Below, one piece after another: positions 63,256-63,580 of a stretch of 63,580 nt of DNA. The stretch comes from DATGUN01 sp035301285. Its GTDB lineage: Bacteria > Bacillota > Bacilli > Bacillales > Amphibacillaceae. Within the stretch, counting starts at the first letter, position 1. Each line of letters opens with the position of its first letter. Made by a program: the position numbers and the translations under genes. The notes beneath the pieces were generated by a model. It was given only the letters and a program-made list of their open reading frames with translations, did no database searches and was not told where the DNA came from. The stretch is taken from assembly GCA_035301285.1 (NCBI GenBank), contig DATGUN010000080.1, positions 1-63,580 of the forward strand, in the 5' to 3' direction.

Positions 63256-63580
63256 ACATTCGTCGAAACATCATGCAACACGATGAGCACAATCAGCACC
63301 AAAACAACGTTTATAATAATTTATACTTTATAATATTCCACAGTAGCTGGCGTAAACATCACTGGTAAATCATCCGTGTGTAGCCTGCGAGGAGTGGAAC
63401 ATCGTTGAAACATCATGCAACACGACGAGCACAATCAGTACCAAAACAACGTTTATAATAATCTATATTTTATAATATTCCACAGTAGCTGGCGTAAACA
63501 TCATTGGTAAATCATCCAAGTGTAGCCTGCGAGGAGTGGGACATCGTCGAAACATCATGCAACACGACGAGCACAATCAG
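63256..63580. repeat. 142-bp tandem repeat running off the window end
   Basis: The block CGTCGAAACATCATGC starts at 63261, CGTTGAAACATCATGC at 63403 and CGTCGAAACATCATGC at 63545, exactly 142 bp apart. Two copies are nearly complete and a third begins. Units differ by only a few bases. Each contains TTCCAC and, 52 bases later, GTGGAA or GTGGGA that can pair with it; the change in copy two keeps pairing through a G-U. No reading frame spans the units. The function is unknown. Confidence 0.95.

Noticed and set aside
63256..63580. Possible CRISPR array at the window end.
   Set aside because: The whole 142-bp unit is repeated; there is no repeat-spacer alternation and no cas genes.

Overview
The window looks like chromosomal DNA from a low-GC, endospore-forming Bacillaceae. 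The best fit is a halotolerant or alkali-tolerant genus near Virgibacillus, Lentibacillus or Oceanobacillus. That placement is inference from gene content: a complete RsbR/S/T/U/V/W-SigB-RsbX stress operon, the EndoAI/EndoA toxin pair, a YteA-type DksA protein, DUF2642 spore-coat-like proteins, HtrA next to CssRS, a DUF368 (PopT) lipid-carrier translocase and a T-box-controlled prolyl-tRNA synthetase of the archaeal/eukaryotic type. No prophage, insertion sequence, CRISPR array, rRNA or tRNA gene was seen.

Layout. 1-2.1 kb: a family-2 glycosyltransferase beside two small spore-coat-like genes. 2.1-2.7 kb: a gene-poor gap. 2.7-4.2 kb: pyridoxal kinase and nicotinamidase (cofactor salvage). 4.3-6.0 kb: a HrtBA-type heme-export ABC pair. 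6.2-8.0 kb: T-box leader and proS. 8.2-12.0 kb: glutathione peroxidase, a Fur-box-controlled flavin reductase, TrhO tRNA hydroxylase and a luciferase-like monooxygenase. 12.2-14.6 kb: cold-shock protein, two small regulators and a zinc-ribbon membrane protein. 15-18.8 kb: htrA-type protease divergent from cssRS. 18.9-25 kb: peptide symporter, typA and an ABC pair. 25.5-30.4 kb: a 45-residue protein, thiolase, CapA lipoprotein, a 51-bp tandem-repeat array, popT and a thioredoxin-like protein. 30.6-34.6 kb: a VOC protein and a YkoGHI-like two-component/PepSY operon. 34.8-42.2 kb: a 5'-nucleotidase-like enzyme, an EcsAB-like transporter with a G10 tract as its ribosome-binding site, a glutaredoxin-like protein, an esterase, DegV and an EamA transporter.

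42.6-63.1 kb keeps the gene order of the Bacillus subtilis cshA-ydcA-acpS-ydcC-alr-ndoAI-ndoA-rsbRSTUVW-sigB-rsbX-tex-ydcK region. It carries three inserted blocks: a TetR-controlled ABC-2 exporter, a GlcD-type FAD oxidase and a catalase. In the stress operon, RsbR/RsbS form the stressosome, RsbT activates the RsbU phosphatase, RsbU dephosphorylates RsbV, and RsbV frees SigB from RsbW. RsbX resets the stressosome. A candidate SigB promoter overlaps the rsbU stop codon and would feed rsbV-rsbW-sigB-rsbX autocatalytically.

The window ends in a 142-bp tandem repeat that starts just after a near-consensus SigA promoter and runs off the edge. The two unexplained repeat arrays, the iron- and heme-related signals and the G-tract ribosome-binding site are the points most worth a second look. 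Assignments rest on reading motifs and on remembered family sequences; no database search was possible.
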